Origin: Streptomyces cynarae
Lineage (GTDB): Bacteria; Actinomycetota; Actinomycetes; Streptomycetales; Streptomycetaceae
Direction of reading: 5' to 3'
DNA: 64,000 nucleotides
NCBI RefSeq assembly: GCF_025642135.1
Contig: NZ_CP106793.1
Span: 2,711,001-2,775,000, forward strand
Part shown: piece after piece, positions 17,128 to 25,387 of the stretch
How positions within the stretch are numbered: position 1 is the stretch's first letter
How the letters are laid out: each line of letters starts with the position of its first letter
Position numbers and translations under genes: made by a program
The notes under the pieces: generated by a model
The model's input: the letters and a program-made list of their open reading frames with translations, nothing else
Databases searched by the model: none
Told to the model about the DNA's origin: nothing

Positions 17128-17355
17128 TCACGCAGCGGCGCGCTCGGCCGGGACGCTGCGCACGCACAGACCGGCGGTCATCGGGCGGGTGCCGTCGAAC
17201 ACATCGAGCTCCTCGATGTCCAGCCGCGCGGCGGACTCTGCGCGCGGGGCGCTCGGCCGCGGGGCGACGGTGCCGGGCAGCAGCCCGAGCCGGACCAGCT
17301 CGCCGTACGGGTCGACCTCGAAGATGTTCGCTGCGGTGGTGACGTTCTCCGTCAT
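17128..17355 (-). CDS. candidate TOMM/RiPP precursor peptide
   Basis: A 75-residue peptide encoded immediately upstream of, and overlapping, the cyclodehydratase start. The leader carries LDIEELDVFDGTRP, resembling LDIEEL-type leaders of thiazolyl peptides. The putative core region MTAGLCVRSVPAERAAA has only one Cys (residue 64), one Ser (67) and one Thr (60) as cyclisable residues, far fewer than thiopeptides or linear azol(in)e peptides. Good RBS (gagagaggggaac). The upstream frame stays open for another 100 codons but has no better start. Function and cleavage site are unknown; coupling to the YcaO gene is the main support. Confidence 0.72.
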   Translation of the reverse strand: MTENVTTAANIFEVDPYGELVRLGLLPGTVAPRPSAPRAESAARLDIEELDVFDGTRPMTAGLCVRSVPAERAAA

Positions 17356-17658
17356 GGCGTTCCCCTCTCTCGCTCTGCCTCGATGCGTTCCGGACGGACA
17401 CCCGTCGTCCGCCCTGGAGAGAATCTTGCGAAGAGGCCGGCGATCACGGACAGTGCCGTCCTCACCACTCGAACATGAACTTTTCATGGGTCTGCGAATG
17501 TCCGGACGGACCTTGCGTTGCGGCTGTTTCCGCTGGGTTACGGAGAAGTTCGTTGCTCCGGCCAGGGGTTCTGTCCGAACCTGCGCGGCACTCGCTGGGC
17601 GACTCCGTCGACGAGCCAAGTCACGCCCCGCCAGCCGCTCCCCACCACAGCCGTTGCA
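17356..17658 (-). promoter_or_regulatory. 300-bp leader/promoter region of the TOMM operon
   Basis: No gene recognised. It holds a perfect 15-bp palindrome catgaa-ctt-ttcatg (17474-17488), about 120 bp upstream of the precursor ATG, that could be an operator. The region is less GC-rich than its surroundings and follows the rnpB terminator, so the operon promoter should lie here. No -35/-10 pair is convincing by eye. Confidence 0.4.
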
Positions 17659-17701
17659 CAAAAAAGGCCCTGCTCCGGGCGACTCCCCAGATCAGGGCCA
17701 T
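17659..17701 (-). terminator. rnpB terminator
   Basis: On the - strand, ggccctg ... cagggcc forms a stem (17666-17672 with 17693-17699), followed directly by a run of six or seven T (17659-17665). It lies just past the 3' end of RNase P RNA. Confidence 0.88.
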
Positions 17702-17706
17702 AAAAG

Positions 17707-18118
17707 CAGACGAGTCGGGCTGTACGCCGGGTTCTGTTCTCCAGGGTCCTCGCGGGCCCTGGAGCGACGGCCATCCATCTAGGACCGACGTTGCCGCCGG
17801 TCTCGTGCGGTCTACCCGCGGACTCGGGCGGGCAGCCCTCCAGCGTCCGCGCAGAGCGCCTTTTACAGCGCTCCTTTTGACCTTGCTCCGGGTGGGGTTT
17901 ACCTAGCTGCCCAGGTCACCCTGAGCACTGGTGGTCTCTTACACCACCGTTTCACCCTTACCGTGGACCGAGGTCCCCGGCGGTTTGCTTTCTGTGGCAC
18001 TGTCCCGCGGGTCACCCCGGGTGGCCGTTAGCCACCACCCTGCCCTGTGGAGCCCGGACGTTCCTCGGGAAGCTCCCCGTCAGGGGGACTCCACGCGGCC
18101 GTCCGCCCGGCTCGTCTG
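17707..18118 (-). ncRNA. rnpB: RNase P RNA, bacterial class A
   Basis: A catalytic RNA of about 412 nt that trims tRNA 5' leaders. Ends were set by the P1 helix: 5' cagacgagccgggc pairs with 3' gcccgactcgtctg. Universal elements are present on the - strand, including ggtaagggtgaaacggtg and gtgtaagagaccaccagtgc, plus the conserved agaacagaacccggcgtac near the 3' end that pairs with tRNA CCA. High similarity to remembered Streptomyces rnpB sequences. The 5' 39 nt overlap the end of the EamA coding sequence read on the same strand. Confidence 0.97.
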
Positions 18119-19021
18119 CCGTGTGGACCATGGTACCGGGCGTGCGGCCCGCTTCGGGGCGGTGGCGGCGGGGCCGGCCGTCGCGAGGACCGAGCCCGCC
18201 AGGATCAGGGTGAAGGCGATCAGCATGCCTGCCGTAAGTTGCTCGCCCAGGAACGTCGCGCCCGCCGCCACCGCGACCGCCGGGTTGACGTACGTGATCA
18301 CCGTCGCACGGGTCGGGCCCGCCTCCTTGATCAGTTCCAGGAAGGCGACGAAGGCTGCCGCCGTACAGATCACGCCCAGGCCGGCCAGGGCGGCCAGGAC
18401 GTGGGCGGAGGGGACCGTGGTGGGCCAGGTGGCCGCGGCCGCCGGGGCGTAGACCAGCGTCGCCAGGGCCAGGCAGGGGGCGATGAGCTGGAGGGTGGGC
18501 ACGTTCTTGAGGTGGCGGGCGGCTATCAGTGGCGCCGTCGCGTAGCCGATGACCGTCAGCAGCACCTCGGCCAGGGAACGGGCGTCGCCGCCGGTCAGGT
18601 GGGGGGCTGTGAGGACGCCGACGCCGGCCAGGCCCAGCGCCAGGCCCGTCAGCCGTCGTATGCCCAGGCGCTCCGTGTCACCGAGGAGCCGGGCCGCGAC
18701 CACGCCCACGATCGGGACGCCCGCGATCAGCAGGCCCGCCGTCGAGCTGGACAGGTGCCGCTCGGCGTCGGTGAGCGTCAGCCAGGGGCCGATGATCTCG
18801 ATGCACGCGAAGGCCAGCATGGGGCGCCAGTGGGTCCGTACGACCCGGGTGAGGTTCCCTTGGCGTATCGCGAACGGGAGCAGGAGCGCGGCGCCCAGTG
18901 CGCAGCGCGTGAACACCACCATGGTGGGGGACACGACGTCCACCGCCACCTTGATCATCAGATAGGGGACGCCCCAGATCACTCCCATGAGGGAGAAGAG
19001 GAACCAGCCGCGTGCAGTCAT
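18080..19021 (-). CDS. EamA/DMT-family transporter
   Basis: A 313-residue membrane protein with ten predicted helices in two EamA repeats (MGVIWGVPYLMIKVAVDVV at the start of the first; GLGVICTAAAFVAFLELIKE in the second, ending AGSVLATAGPAA). Such permeases export metabolites or amino acids. It lies 22 bp after the AraC regulator, which probably controls it. The last 13 codons run into rnpB: the stop at 18080 lies inside the mature RNase P RNA, so transcription of this gene must read into rnpB or terminate within it. The ATG has only a weak RBS. Confidence 0.88.
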   Translation of the reverse strand: MTARGWFLFSLMGVIWGVPYLMIKVAVDVVSPTMVVFTRCALGAALLLPFAIRQGNLTRVVRTHWRPMLAFACIEIIGPWLTLTDAERHLSSSTAGLLIAGVPIVGVVAARLLGDTERLGIRRLTGLALGLAGVGVLTAPHLTGGDARSLAEVLLTVIGYATAPLIAARHLKNVPTLQLIAPCLALATLVYAPAAAATWPTTVPSAHVLAALAGLGVICTAAAFVAFLELIKEAGPTRATVITYVNPAVAVAAGATFLGEQLTAGMLIAFTLILAGSVLATAGPAATAPKRAARPVPWSTRQTSRADGRVESP

Positions 19022-19043
19022 GCGGTGAGTGTGAGGCCCGGCC

Positions 19044-19871
19044 TCAGGCCGCGTCTTGAACGCTGTTGCGGTACGCCGCCGGGGTCACCCCGAGCACGCG
19101 GCGGAACCAGCGCGTCAGGTGGGCCTGGTCGGCGAAGCCGACCAGTGGGGCCACCTCGGCGGGGCGCAGGCCTGTCTCCAGCAGTCCGCGGGCCCGGGTC
19201 ACGCGGTACTGGGCGAGCCAGGCGTACGGCGGCATGCCCGTTGTCGTGCGGAAGGCGCGCAGCAACTGGTAGCGGGACATGCCCAGGTCCGCGGCCAGGC
19301 CGGCGAGAGAGGGCGGGGCGAGGAGTTCGTCGGCGAGGCGGTCGCGGACGGCGCGGGCGACCGAGGAGGCGCCGGGGATCGTGTCGGGTACCGGGCGTGC
19401 CGTGGAGTGGCGGCGGGCCAGGGCCGTGAGCAGCCACGGGAGGCGGGACTCGGCTTCCAGTGGGTCGGGGCAGGCGCTGAGTTCGGTGTGGGTGGCGCGC
19501 AGGGCGGTGACCAGTTCGGGGTCGTCGAGGAGCGGTTCGCGGAAGTGGGGCGGGCCGCCGAGGATGCCGTCGGAGAGGAGGGCGGGGTCGGCGTAGAGGG
19601 CACGGTAGGCGTAGCCGTCGGTGGTGGTGGCGGGGGCGCCGGTGTGGGTCTCGCCGGGGTCGAGGACGACGATGGTGCCGGGGCCGGTGCTGATGTGGCC
19701 GCCGCGGTAGTCGATGACCTCGGAGCCGCCGACACAGACGCCGATGGTGAACTCCGCGTGCGCGTGCGGGGCGTAGCGGTGCCGGTCGAAGCGGGCGGTG
19801 AGCAGGTCGAGGGGCGGACCGCCGGCACCGAGCCGTGCCCTGGTCCACGTGGCCTGTTCCCGTACGCCCAT
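19044..19871 (-). CDS. AraC-family transcriptional regulator with cupin sensor domain
   Basis: A 275-residue regulator: N-terminal AraC-ligand cupin (HRYAPHAHAEFTIGVCVGGS; GTIVVLDPGETHTG) and C-terminal two-HTH AraC domain (LAADLGMSRYQLLRAFRTTT; VGFADQAHLTRWFRRVLGVT). RBS AGGGGG 7 nt before the ATG. It is transcribed with the EamA transporter, a recurring pair in actinobacteria in which the regulator governs the exporter. Ligand unknown. Confidence 0.93.
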   Translation of the reverse strand: MGVREQATWTRARLGAGGPPLDLLTARFDRHRYAPHAHAEFTIGVCVGGSEVIDYRGGHISTGPGTIVVLDPGETHTGAPATTTDGYAYRALYADPALLSDGILGGPPHFREPLLDDPELVTALRATHTELSACPDPLEAESRLPWLLTALARRHSTARPVPDTIPGASSVARAVRDRLADELLAPPSLAGLAADLGMSRYQLLRAFRTTTGMPPYAWLAQYRVTRARGLLETGLRPAEVAPLVGFADQAHLTRWFRRVLGVTPAAYRNSVQDAA

Positions 19872-19913
19872 CTCGCACCCCCTGGAGTCCCAAGGGGTGC
19901 AACGCCGAGTTGC

Positions 19914-20492
19914 TCAGAGAAAGTCCTTGGTCTCCAGGCTGAAGGCGAAAGGCTCGGGGAGAGGCAAAGGATCGCCGAAGACGCGCTTGGGCAGCCGTCG
20001 GTAGTCATCCTTGTCCGGGTCGCTGAACAACGTCACCATCGAGTCTTCACGGTCCACGAGCAGGTAGAGGGGGACACCTCCGCGGGCGTGGCAACGCCGC
20101 TTGGCCACACGGTCGGTCTGGGGCTTGGTGGACGTCACCTCGACCACCATGGCGACTTCGTCACAGGGCATCCATGAGTCGGCTGTCCTGAAGAGTCCCA
20201 GTTCCAGGGGAGCAAACGTGACGTCCGGGATCACGTGGTCCTTCGGGCAGGCCTCCCCGCTTTTCAGCATCAGGCCCTTGTTCCCGGAGAAATCCATGTC
20301 GGTCTCGGACCGCCTGAGCACCTGCCGCACGATACGGCTGATGTAGTGCTCGTGCTCCCCGTCCGGCGGCGGTGTCACGACGATCTCCCGGTCGATCAGC
20401 TCCGCCCGGAAACCTTCTGGGGTCTCCAGGGCGAGAAAGCCCTCCAGCAGGTCCTCTTCCTGCGTGAGCGGCTCATGGGCCGTGGCAGTCAT
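19914..20492 (-). CDS. Uma2-family PD-(D/E)XK nuclease-fold protein
   Basis: A 192-residue Uma2 protein: EGFRAELIDREIVVTPPP, then VIPDVTFAP and the nuclease-core segment VAMVVEVTSTKPQTDRVAKR, ending with GVPLYLLVDREDS. The D...ExT...K pattern suits a PD-(D/E)XK fold. Uma2 proteins are very numerous in Streptomyces and their role is not established. The ATG at 20492 has GGAGGGG 7 nt upstream, so an in-frame upstream ATG (20531) was not used. Confidence 0.9.
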   Translation of the reverse strand: MTATAHEPLTQEEDLLEGFLALETPEGFRAELIDREIVVTPPPDGEHEHYISRIVRQVLRRSETDMDFSGNKGLMLKSGEACPKDHVIPDVTFAPLELGLFRTADSWMPCDEVAMVVEVTSTKPQTDRVAKRRCHARGGVPLYLLVDREDSMVTLFSDPDKDDYRRLPKRVFGDPLPLPEPFAFSLETKDFL

Positions 20493-20718
20493 GTCACGCC
20501 CCTCCTTCGGTCGCTCGCCAGAATGGGACATCCGCTGATCACCTGGCCGTGAGATCGGGAACCTTCCCTCGATCGTGGCACAGGATCACGACGGTCGTCA
20601 GGCGCCGAGCCGCGCGCTCGTCCCCTGCCGCGGCGTCGAAGTCTGCACTGATGGTCCGCGGCACCCCGTAACCTGGCGCAGGCCCCACCACCCGGATCAA
20701 GGTTCAAGGAGAAGACCC

Positions 20719-21519
20719 GTGCTCGTCCTGTTGCCGCCCTCCGAAGGCAAGGCGCCCTCCGGACGCGGTGCCTCGCTGAAGCTGGAGTCGTTGTCCCTGC
20801 CGGGGCTGACCGCCGCGCGGGAGGCCGTGCTCGGGGAACTCGTGGAGCTGTGTGCGGGGGACGTGGAGAAGGCGAGCCAGGTGCTCGGGCTCAGTGAGGG
20901 GCTGCGCGGGGAGGTCGCGAAGAACGCCGGGCTGCTGACGGCGGGGGCGCGGCCCGCCGGGGAGATCTACACCGGCGTGCTGTACGACGCCTTGGACCTG
21001 GCCTCCCTGGACACTGCCGCCAAGCGGCGTGCGGCCAGGTCGCTGCTCGTCTTCTCCGGGCTGTGGGGCGCCGTCCGCGTCACGGACCGCATCCCCTCCT
21101 ACCGCTGCTCGATGGGCGTGAAACTGCCCGGGCTCGGGGCGCTCGGCGCGTACTGGCGGACGCCGATGGCCTCCGTCCTGCCCGAGGCGGCCGGCGGCGG
21201 TCTGGTGCTCGACCTGCGGTCCTCCGCCTACGCGGCCGCATGGAAGCCGAAGGGCGAGGTGGCCGGACGTACGGCGACCGTGCGGGTGCTGCACTCCCAG
21301 GTCGTGGACGGGGTGGAGAAGCGGTCGGTCGTCAGCCACTTCAACAAGGCGACCAAGGGGCGGATCGTCCGCGCCCTGCTGACTGCCGGGGTCGCGCCCA
21401 AGGATCCGGCGGAGCTGGTCGAGGTGCTGCGGGACCTGGGGTACGTGGTGGAGGCCGAGGCGCCGGGCCGGGCGGGGAAGCCCTGGTCGTTGGACGTGGT
21501 GGTGACCGAGATCCACTGA
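20719..21519 (+). CDS. yaaA: YaaA family peroxide stress protein (DUF328)
   Basis: A 266-residue YaaA protein: N-terminal MLVLLPPSEGKAP, GEIYTGVLYDALD, LVFSGLWGAVRVTDRIPSYR and the terminal KRSVVSHFNKATKGRIVRAL region are diagnostic. In E. coli the family limits oxidative damage by lowering free iron and binds DNA. GTG start with aaggagaa 6 nt upstream. It stands alone on the + strand, divergent from the Uma2 gene. Confidence 0.93.
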   Translation: MLVLLPPSEGKAPSGRGASLKLESLSLPGLTAAREAVLGELVELCAGDVEKASQVLGLSEGLRGEVAKNAGLLTAGARPAGEIYTGVLYDALDLASLDTAAKRRAARSLLVFSGLWGAVRVTDRIPSYRCSMGVKLPGLGALGAYWRTPMASVLPEAAGGGLVLDLRSSAYAAAWKPKGEVAGRTATVRVLHSQVVDGVEKRSVVSHFNKATKGRIVRALLTAGVAPKDPAELVEVLRDLGYVVEAEAPGRAGKPWSLDVVVTEIH

Positions 21520-21600
21520 TCGGCCGCCCGTCGGCAGCGGGCGTTGCAGCATGTGCAATGGGCTTTGCGCATGGTGTCATTCGTGGGCAGGATGACGGCC

Positions 21601-22293
21601 ATGACCTCGCCCCTGCCCGCGTCCCCCGCGCCGTCAGCCGCGCCCTCCGCCCACCCGGTGCTCGATCTCGCGCCGGTCATCCCCGTGGTCGTCGTCAAGG
21701 ACGTCGCCGACGCCGTGCCGCTCGCTCGGGCGCTCGTGGCCGGTGGGCTGCCCGCGATCGAGGTGACACTGCGTACCCCGGCCGGTCTGGAGGCGATCCG
21801 GGCGGTGTCGGGTGAGGTCGCGGGCGCGGTGGTCGGGGCCGGGACCGTCATCACGCCCGAGCAGGTGGCGGACTGCGTAGCGGCGGGTGCGCGTTTCCTG
21901 GTCAGCCCCGGGTGGACGGACGGGCTGCTGGCGGCCATGCAGAACTCCGGGGTGCCGTTCCTGCCGGGGGTGTCGACGGCTTCGGAGGTCGTGGCGCTCC
22001 TCGAGCGCGGCGTGCGGGAGATGAAGTTCTTCCCGGCGCAGGCGGCGGGTGGCACGGCGTTCCTGAAGTCGCTCGCCGGACCGCTCCCCCAGGCCCGCTT
22101 CTGCCCGACGGGCGGCATCGGACCGGCGGACGCCCCGGAGTACCTGGCCCTGCCCAACGTCGGCTGCGTCGGCGGTACGTGGATGGTCCCCGAGGACGCG
22201 ATCGCCGGGCGGGACTGGGCGCGGATCGAGGGCCTCGCCCGGGCGGCGGCGGGGCTGCGGCGGCCGGTCAGCGCAGGTGCGACGTGTCGTTGA
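21601..22293 (+). CDS. eda: 2-dehydro-3-deoxy-phosphogluconate (KDPG) aldolase
   Basis: A class I aldolase of about 230 residues that splits KDPG to pyruvate and glyceraldehyde-3-phosphate. Visible motifs: IPVVVVKDVADAVPLARAL, GLPAIEVTLRTPAG (catalytic Glu), GAGTVITPEQV, the phosphate-binding SPGWTDGLLAA, and the Schiff-base Lys in REMKFFPA. The start is uncertain among ATG 21592, 21601 and earlier; I took 21601. An Ala/Pro-rich tail precedes the barrel. Its 3' end overlaps the convergent RNase H/phosphatase gene by 26 bp. Confidence 0.92.
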   Translation: MTSPLPASPAPSAAPSAHPVLDLAPVIPVVVVKDVADAVPLARALVAGGLPAIEVTLRTPAGLEAIRAVSGEVAGAVVGAGTVITPEQVADCVAAGARFLVSPGWTDGLLAAMQNSGVPFLPGVSTASEVVALLERGVREMKFFPAQAAGGTAFLKSLAGPLPQARFCPTGGIGPADAPEYLALPNVGCVGGTWMVPEDAIAGRDWARIEGLARAAAGLRRPVSAGATCR

Positions 22294-23470
22294 GGAGGCG
22301 GAGGCCGGCGTTGCCGTCGGAGTAGTACGCCACCGCGGAGAGGGACGCGGCGGACACCTCCATGCGGAACAGGGCCTCGGGCGGTGCGCCGAGCGCCAGC
22401 CGGACCAGGGTCTTGACGGGCGTCACGTGGGAGACGACCAGAACGGTGCGGCCCGCGTGGGAGGCGAGCAGCTTGTCCCGCGCCACCGCGACCCGGCGGG
22501 CGACGGCCGCGAAGCTCTCGCCGCCGCCGGTGGGTCGGGCCTCGGGGTCGGTCAGCCAGGCGTTCATGTCGTCCGGGTACCGCTCGCGGACCTCGCCGAA
22601 GGTGAGGCCCTCCCAGGCACCGAAGTCGGTCTCGCGCAGTCCGTCCTCGATGCCGACCTCCAGCCCGAGGCGGGCTGCCACGACACCTGCCGTCTCGCGA
22701 CAGCGGGCGAGGGGCGAGGAGACGACGGTCTGCACGGTCCCGCGCGCGGCCAGCACGCCGGCGACCAGTTCGGCCTGCCGTCGGCCGACCTCGGAGAGGC
22801 CCGGGTCGCTGCCCCCACTGCCGGAGAACCGCTTCTGCGGAGTCAGCGGGGTCTCGCCGTGCCGCAGCAGTACGAAGGTGGTGGGGGCGCCGAGGTCGGG
22901 CGGCGCCGAGGCGACGTTGCGAGCGGCCCGGATGTCGGCCGACTCCCGCTCCGACGGGCCCACGGAAGTCATCGCCGAACCCGCGGGAGCCTCTCGTCCG
23001 GAGCCCGTGGCGCCACTGGAAGCCGGCTCCGCCGTCGAACCGGACGGTTCCCAGCGCTCGCCCCGCGCCCCCGCGTCCATCGCCTCGTTGGCGAGACGGT
23101 CGGCGTGCTTGTTCTGCTCGCGCGGGATCCACTCGTAGGCGACCTGCCCGGGCGGGAAGACCGCGGCCGCCTCCACCGCCAGGGGTCTCATCGCCGGGTG
23201 CTTGATCTTCCAGCGGCCCGACATCTGCTCCACGACCAGCTTGGAGTCCATCCGCACCCGTACCCGCGCGCCCGGGTCCAGCTCGTGGGCCGCGCGAAGC
23301 CCGGCCAGCAGTCCCCGGTACTCGGCGACGTTGTTCGTGGCCGTGCCGATGAACTCGGCCCGTTCCGCGAGCGTCTCGCCGCTCGCCGCGTCGCGGACCA
23401 CGGAACCGTAGCCCGCGGGCCCCGGGTTGCCCCGGGAACCGCCGTCCGCCTCGACGATGAACTCCCGCAC
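22268..23470 (-). CDS. bifunctional RNase H / histidine phosphatase (CobC-like)
   Basis: A 400-residue fusion. Residues 1-135 are a type I RNase H domain (FIVEADGGSRGNPGPAGYG, ATNNVAEYRGLLAGL, RVRMDSKLVVEQMSGRW, HADRLANEAMD) with all four acidic catalytic positions. Residues 195-400 are a histidine phosphatase domain beginning LLRHGETPLTPQ. The linker is Ser/Ala/Pro-rich. The same architecture is found across actinobacteria (Rv2228c type), where the phosphatase half may act in cobalamin synthesis. It is followed on the - strand by the zinc-ribbon and Nif3 genes upstream, a conserved neighbourhood. Confidence 0.95.
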   Translation of the reverse strand: MREFIVEADGGSRGNPGPAGYGSVVRDAASGETLAERAEFIGTATNNVAEYRGLLAGLRAAHELDPGARVRVRMDSKLVVEQMSGRWKIKHPAMRPLAVEAAAVFPPGQVAYEWIPREQNKHADRLANEAMDAGARGERWEPSGSTAEPASSGATGSGREAPAGSAMTSVGPSERESADIRAARNVASAPPDLGAPTTFVLLRHGETPLTPQKRFSGSGGSDPGLSEVGRRQAELVAGVLAARGTVQTVVSSPLARCRETAGVVAARLGLEVGIEDGLRETDFGAWEGLTFGEVRERYPDDMNAWLTDPEARPTGGGESFAAVARRVAVARDKLLASHAGRTVLVVSHVTPVKTLVRLALGAPPEALFRMEVSAASLSAVAYYSDGNAGLRLLNDTSHLR

Positions 23471-23513
23471 GCCGTACGCCTCTTGTCGAACCTCTATAGC
23501 CTCTGGTCGCCTC

Positions 23514-24257
23514 TTACAGGCCGGACTCCGCCGTGCGCACCAGGATCCGGCGGCAGTTCTCGCAGCGCACCACCGTGTCGGGCGCGGCCTTGCGGATCTC
23601 GTTCATCTCGGTGATCGCCAGTTCCTGCCGGCAGCCCTGGCAGGTGCGCTGGTACAGCTTGGCGGCGCCGATACCGCCCTGCTGCTCGCGCAGCTTGTCG
23701 TAGAGCTTGAGCAGGTCCGCCGGCACCGACGCCGCGACGACCTCGCGCTCCTTGGTCACCGACGCGACCTCGCCGTCGATCTCCTCGAAGGCGGCGTCCC
23801 GGCGCGCCGTCGCGTCGTCGATCTTCGACTGGACGGAGGCGACACGCTCGGTCAGCTCCGCCACCCGCTCCTGCGCGGCCTCACGGCGCTCCATCACCTC
23901 GAGGACGATGTCCTCCAGGTCGCCCTGCCGCTTGGCGAGCGAGGCGATCTCGTGCTGGAGGTTCTCCAGGTCCTTGGGCGAGGTGATCGCACCGGAGTCG
24001 AGGCGCTGCTGGTCGCGGGCGGCGCGCTGGCGCACCTGGTCGACGTCCTGCTCCGCCTTGGTCTGCTCGCGGGCGCAGTCGCTCTCCTCCGTCTGCGCGG
24101 CCACCAGCAGGTCGCGCAGCTGGGCGTGGTCCTTGGTCAGGGACTCGATCTCGGCGTGCTCGGGCAGGGACCTCCGCCTGTGAGCGAGCTGCTGGAGGCG
24201 TACGTCGAGGTCCTGGACGTCGAGGAGGCGGATCTGGTCGGCGGGCGCGGCGTTCAG
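23514..24257 (-). CDS. coiled-coil zinc-ribbon protein (CT398-like / DUF164)
   Basis: A 247-residue protein: a long antiparallel coiled coil (about residues 20-180, rich in Glu, Arg, Gln and Lys) followed by a four-cysteine zinc ribbon (RTCQGCRQELAI and VVRCENCRRILV). Starts before LNAAPADQIRLLDVQ lack an RBS; the likely start is a CTG at 24257 overlapping the Nif3 stop (CTGA) with GGGAG 6 nt upstream. The family is conserved beside Nif3 and RNase H in Streptomyces; its molecular role is unknown, with proposals of nucleic-acid or transport-related functions. Confidence 0.88.
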   Translation of the reverse strand: MNAAPADQIRLLDVQDLDVRLQQLAHRRRSLPEHAEIESLTKDHAQLRDLLVAAQTEESDCAREQTKAEQDVDQVRQRAARDQQRLDSGAITSPKDLENLQHEIASLAKRQGDLEDIVLEVMERREAAQERVAELTERVASVQSKIDDATARRDAAFEEIDGEVASVTKEREVVAASVPADLLKLYDKLREQQGGIGAAKLYQRTCQGCRQELAITEMNEIRKAAPDTVVRCENCRRILVRTAESGL

Positions 24258-25110
24258 TTTGGGGCTCCCGTTGCGGTAGAGGTGGTGGCGGACGCCGCGT
24301 GGGCGGTCCAGGGGTCGGTGACCGTCTTGGAGACGTGGACGCGAAGGCCCCATCCATGCCGGTCGGAGATCTCGTCGAGCTGGGCTGCGGCCAGCTCGCA
24401 CCAGGGCCATTCGGTGGCCCAGTGCGCCGCGTCGAGCAGCGCGAGAGGACTGTGGGCGCGGGCCTCGGAGGCCGGGTGGTGGCGCAGGTCCGCGGTGAGG
24501 AAGGCGTCGACACCCGCCGCGCGGACCGCGTCGAAGAGGCTGTCGCCGGAGCCGCCGCTGACGGCGACCGTGTGGACCACCGCTTCGGGGTCGCCGGCGA
24601 CGCGGATGCCCTGCGCGGTGGCGGGCAGCCGCTCGGCGGCGCGGGCGGCCAGCTCGCGGACGGTCAGCGGGTGGTCCAGCTCGCAGACGCGGCCGAGACC
24701 CCGCCGCCCTCCGGGTCGGTGGCGTCCGGCACCAGGGGGCGCGCGACCCTGAGGTCCAGCGCGCCGGCCAGCGCGTCGCTGACGCCGGGGTCGGCGGTGT
24801 CGGCGTTGGTGTGGGCGACGTGCAGCGCGATGTCGTTCTTGATCAGGGTGTGCACGACACGGCCCTTGAAGGTGGAGGCCGCCACCGTCGTCGTACCGCG
24901 CAGATAGAGCGGGTGGTGGGTGACCAGCAGGTCGGCGCCCAGCTTCACCGCCTCGTCGACGATCTCCTGGACGGGATCGACGGCGAAGAGAACCCGGGAG
25001 ACCTCCTGGTCCGGGTCGCCGACGACCGTGCCGACCGCGTCCCAGGACTCGGCCCGCTCGGCGGGCCACAGGTTCTCCAGCGCGGCGATGACTTCAGACA
25101 GACGGGGCAC
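24254..25110 (-). pseudogene. Nif3-like dinuclear metal centre protein, frame broken by one base
   Basis: Frame-corrected length is about 285 residues. The N-terminal frame (PRLSEVIAALENLWPAERAE, LLVTHHPLYLRGT, ALHVAHTNADTA) carries the metal-binding His residues and runs from GTG 25110 to VPDATDPEGG. The C-terminal frame resumes GLGRVCELDHPLTVRELA and runs to the stop overlapping the zinc-ribbon gene. One base is missing near the CCCC run at 24699-24702 (GGGG on the coding strand). Such a conserved gene is rarely lost, so a sequencing error is quite possible. The family is a GTP-cyclohydrolase-I-type-2-like hydrolase of unclear substrate. Confidence 0.85.
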
Positions 25111-25226
25111 GGGGAAAAGGCTACCTGGCCCGGGGCGGTGACCCATCGGTCGCGGGCCGTTCCGGCGGGCAGGCGGGAGCGGCTCGTACGAGCCGGCCCC
25201 CCGAACCGTACGAGCCGGCTCCCCGT

Positions 25227-25270
25227 CCAGACGTCGTCCAGACGTCGTCCGGCCGTCGTCCAGTCGTGCG
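25227..25270. repeat. 11-bp tandem repeat array A (four units)
   Basis: Consecutive units ccagacgtcgt, ccagacgtcgt, ccggccgtcgt and ccagtcgtgcg. It follows a duplicated cgtacgagccgg. It lies in the 480-bp gap (25111-25590) upstream of Nif3, where I see no gene. Confidence 0.75.
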
Positions 25271-25387
25271 GAGGCGGCCGAGCGCTCCTGGGGAACGCGG
25301 TCCGCGGTGGCGTAGGAGGTCCGCGGGAGCCCGCGCGTCAGACGGCGTCCGAGCAGCTCCACCGCCGTGGACGTCACCCAGCCGGTG

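Noticed and set aside
17356..17658. Upstream in-frame extension of the TOMM precursor (from an ATG near 17487)
   Set aside because: The extension has no leader-like sequence, while the internal ATG at 17355 has a strong RBS at good spacing.
20575..20718. Upstream extension of the YaaA protein by 48 codons
   Set aside because: The GTG at 20719 begins the conserved MLVLLPPSEGK and has aaggagaa at proper spacing; the upstream stretch has no family similarity.
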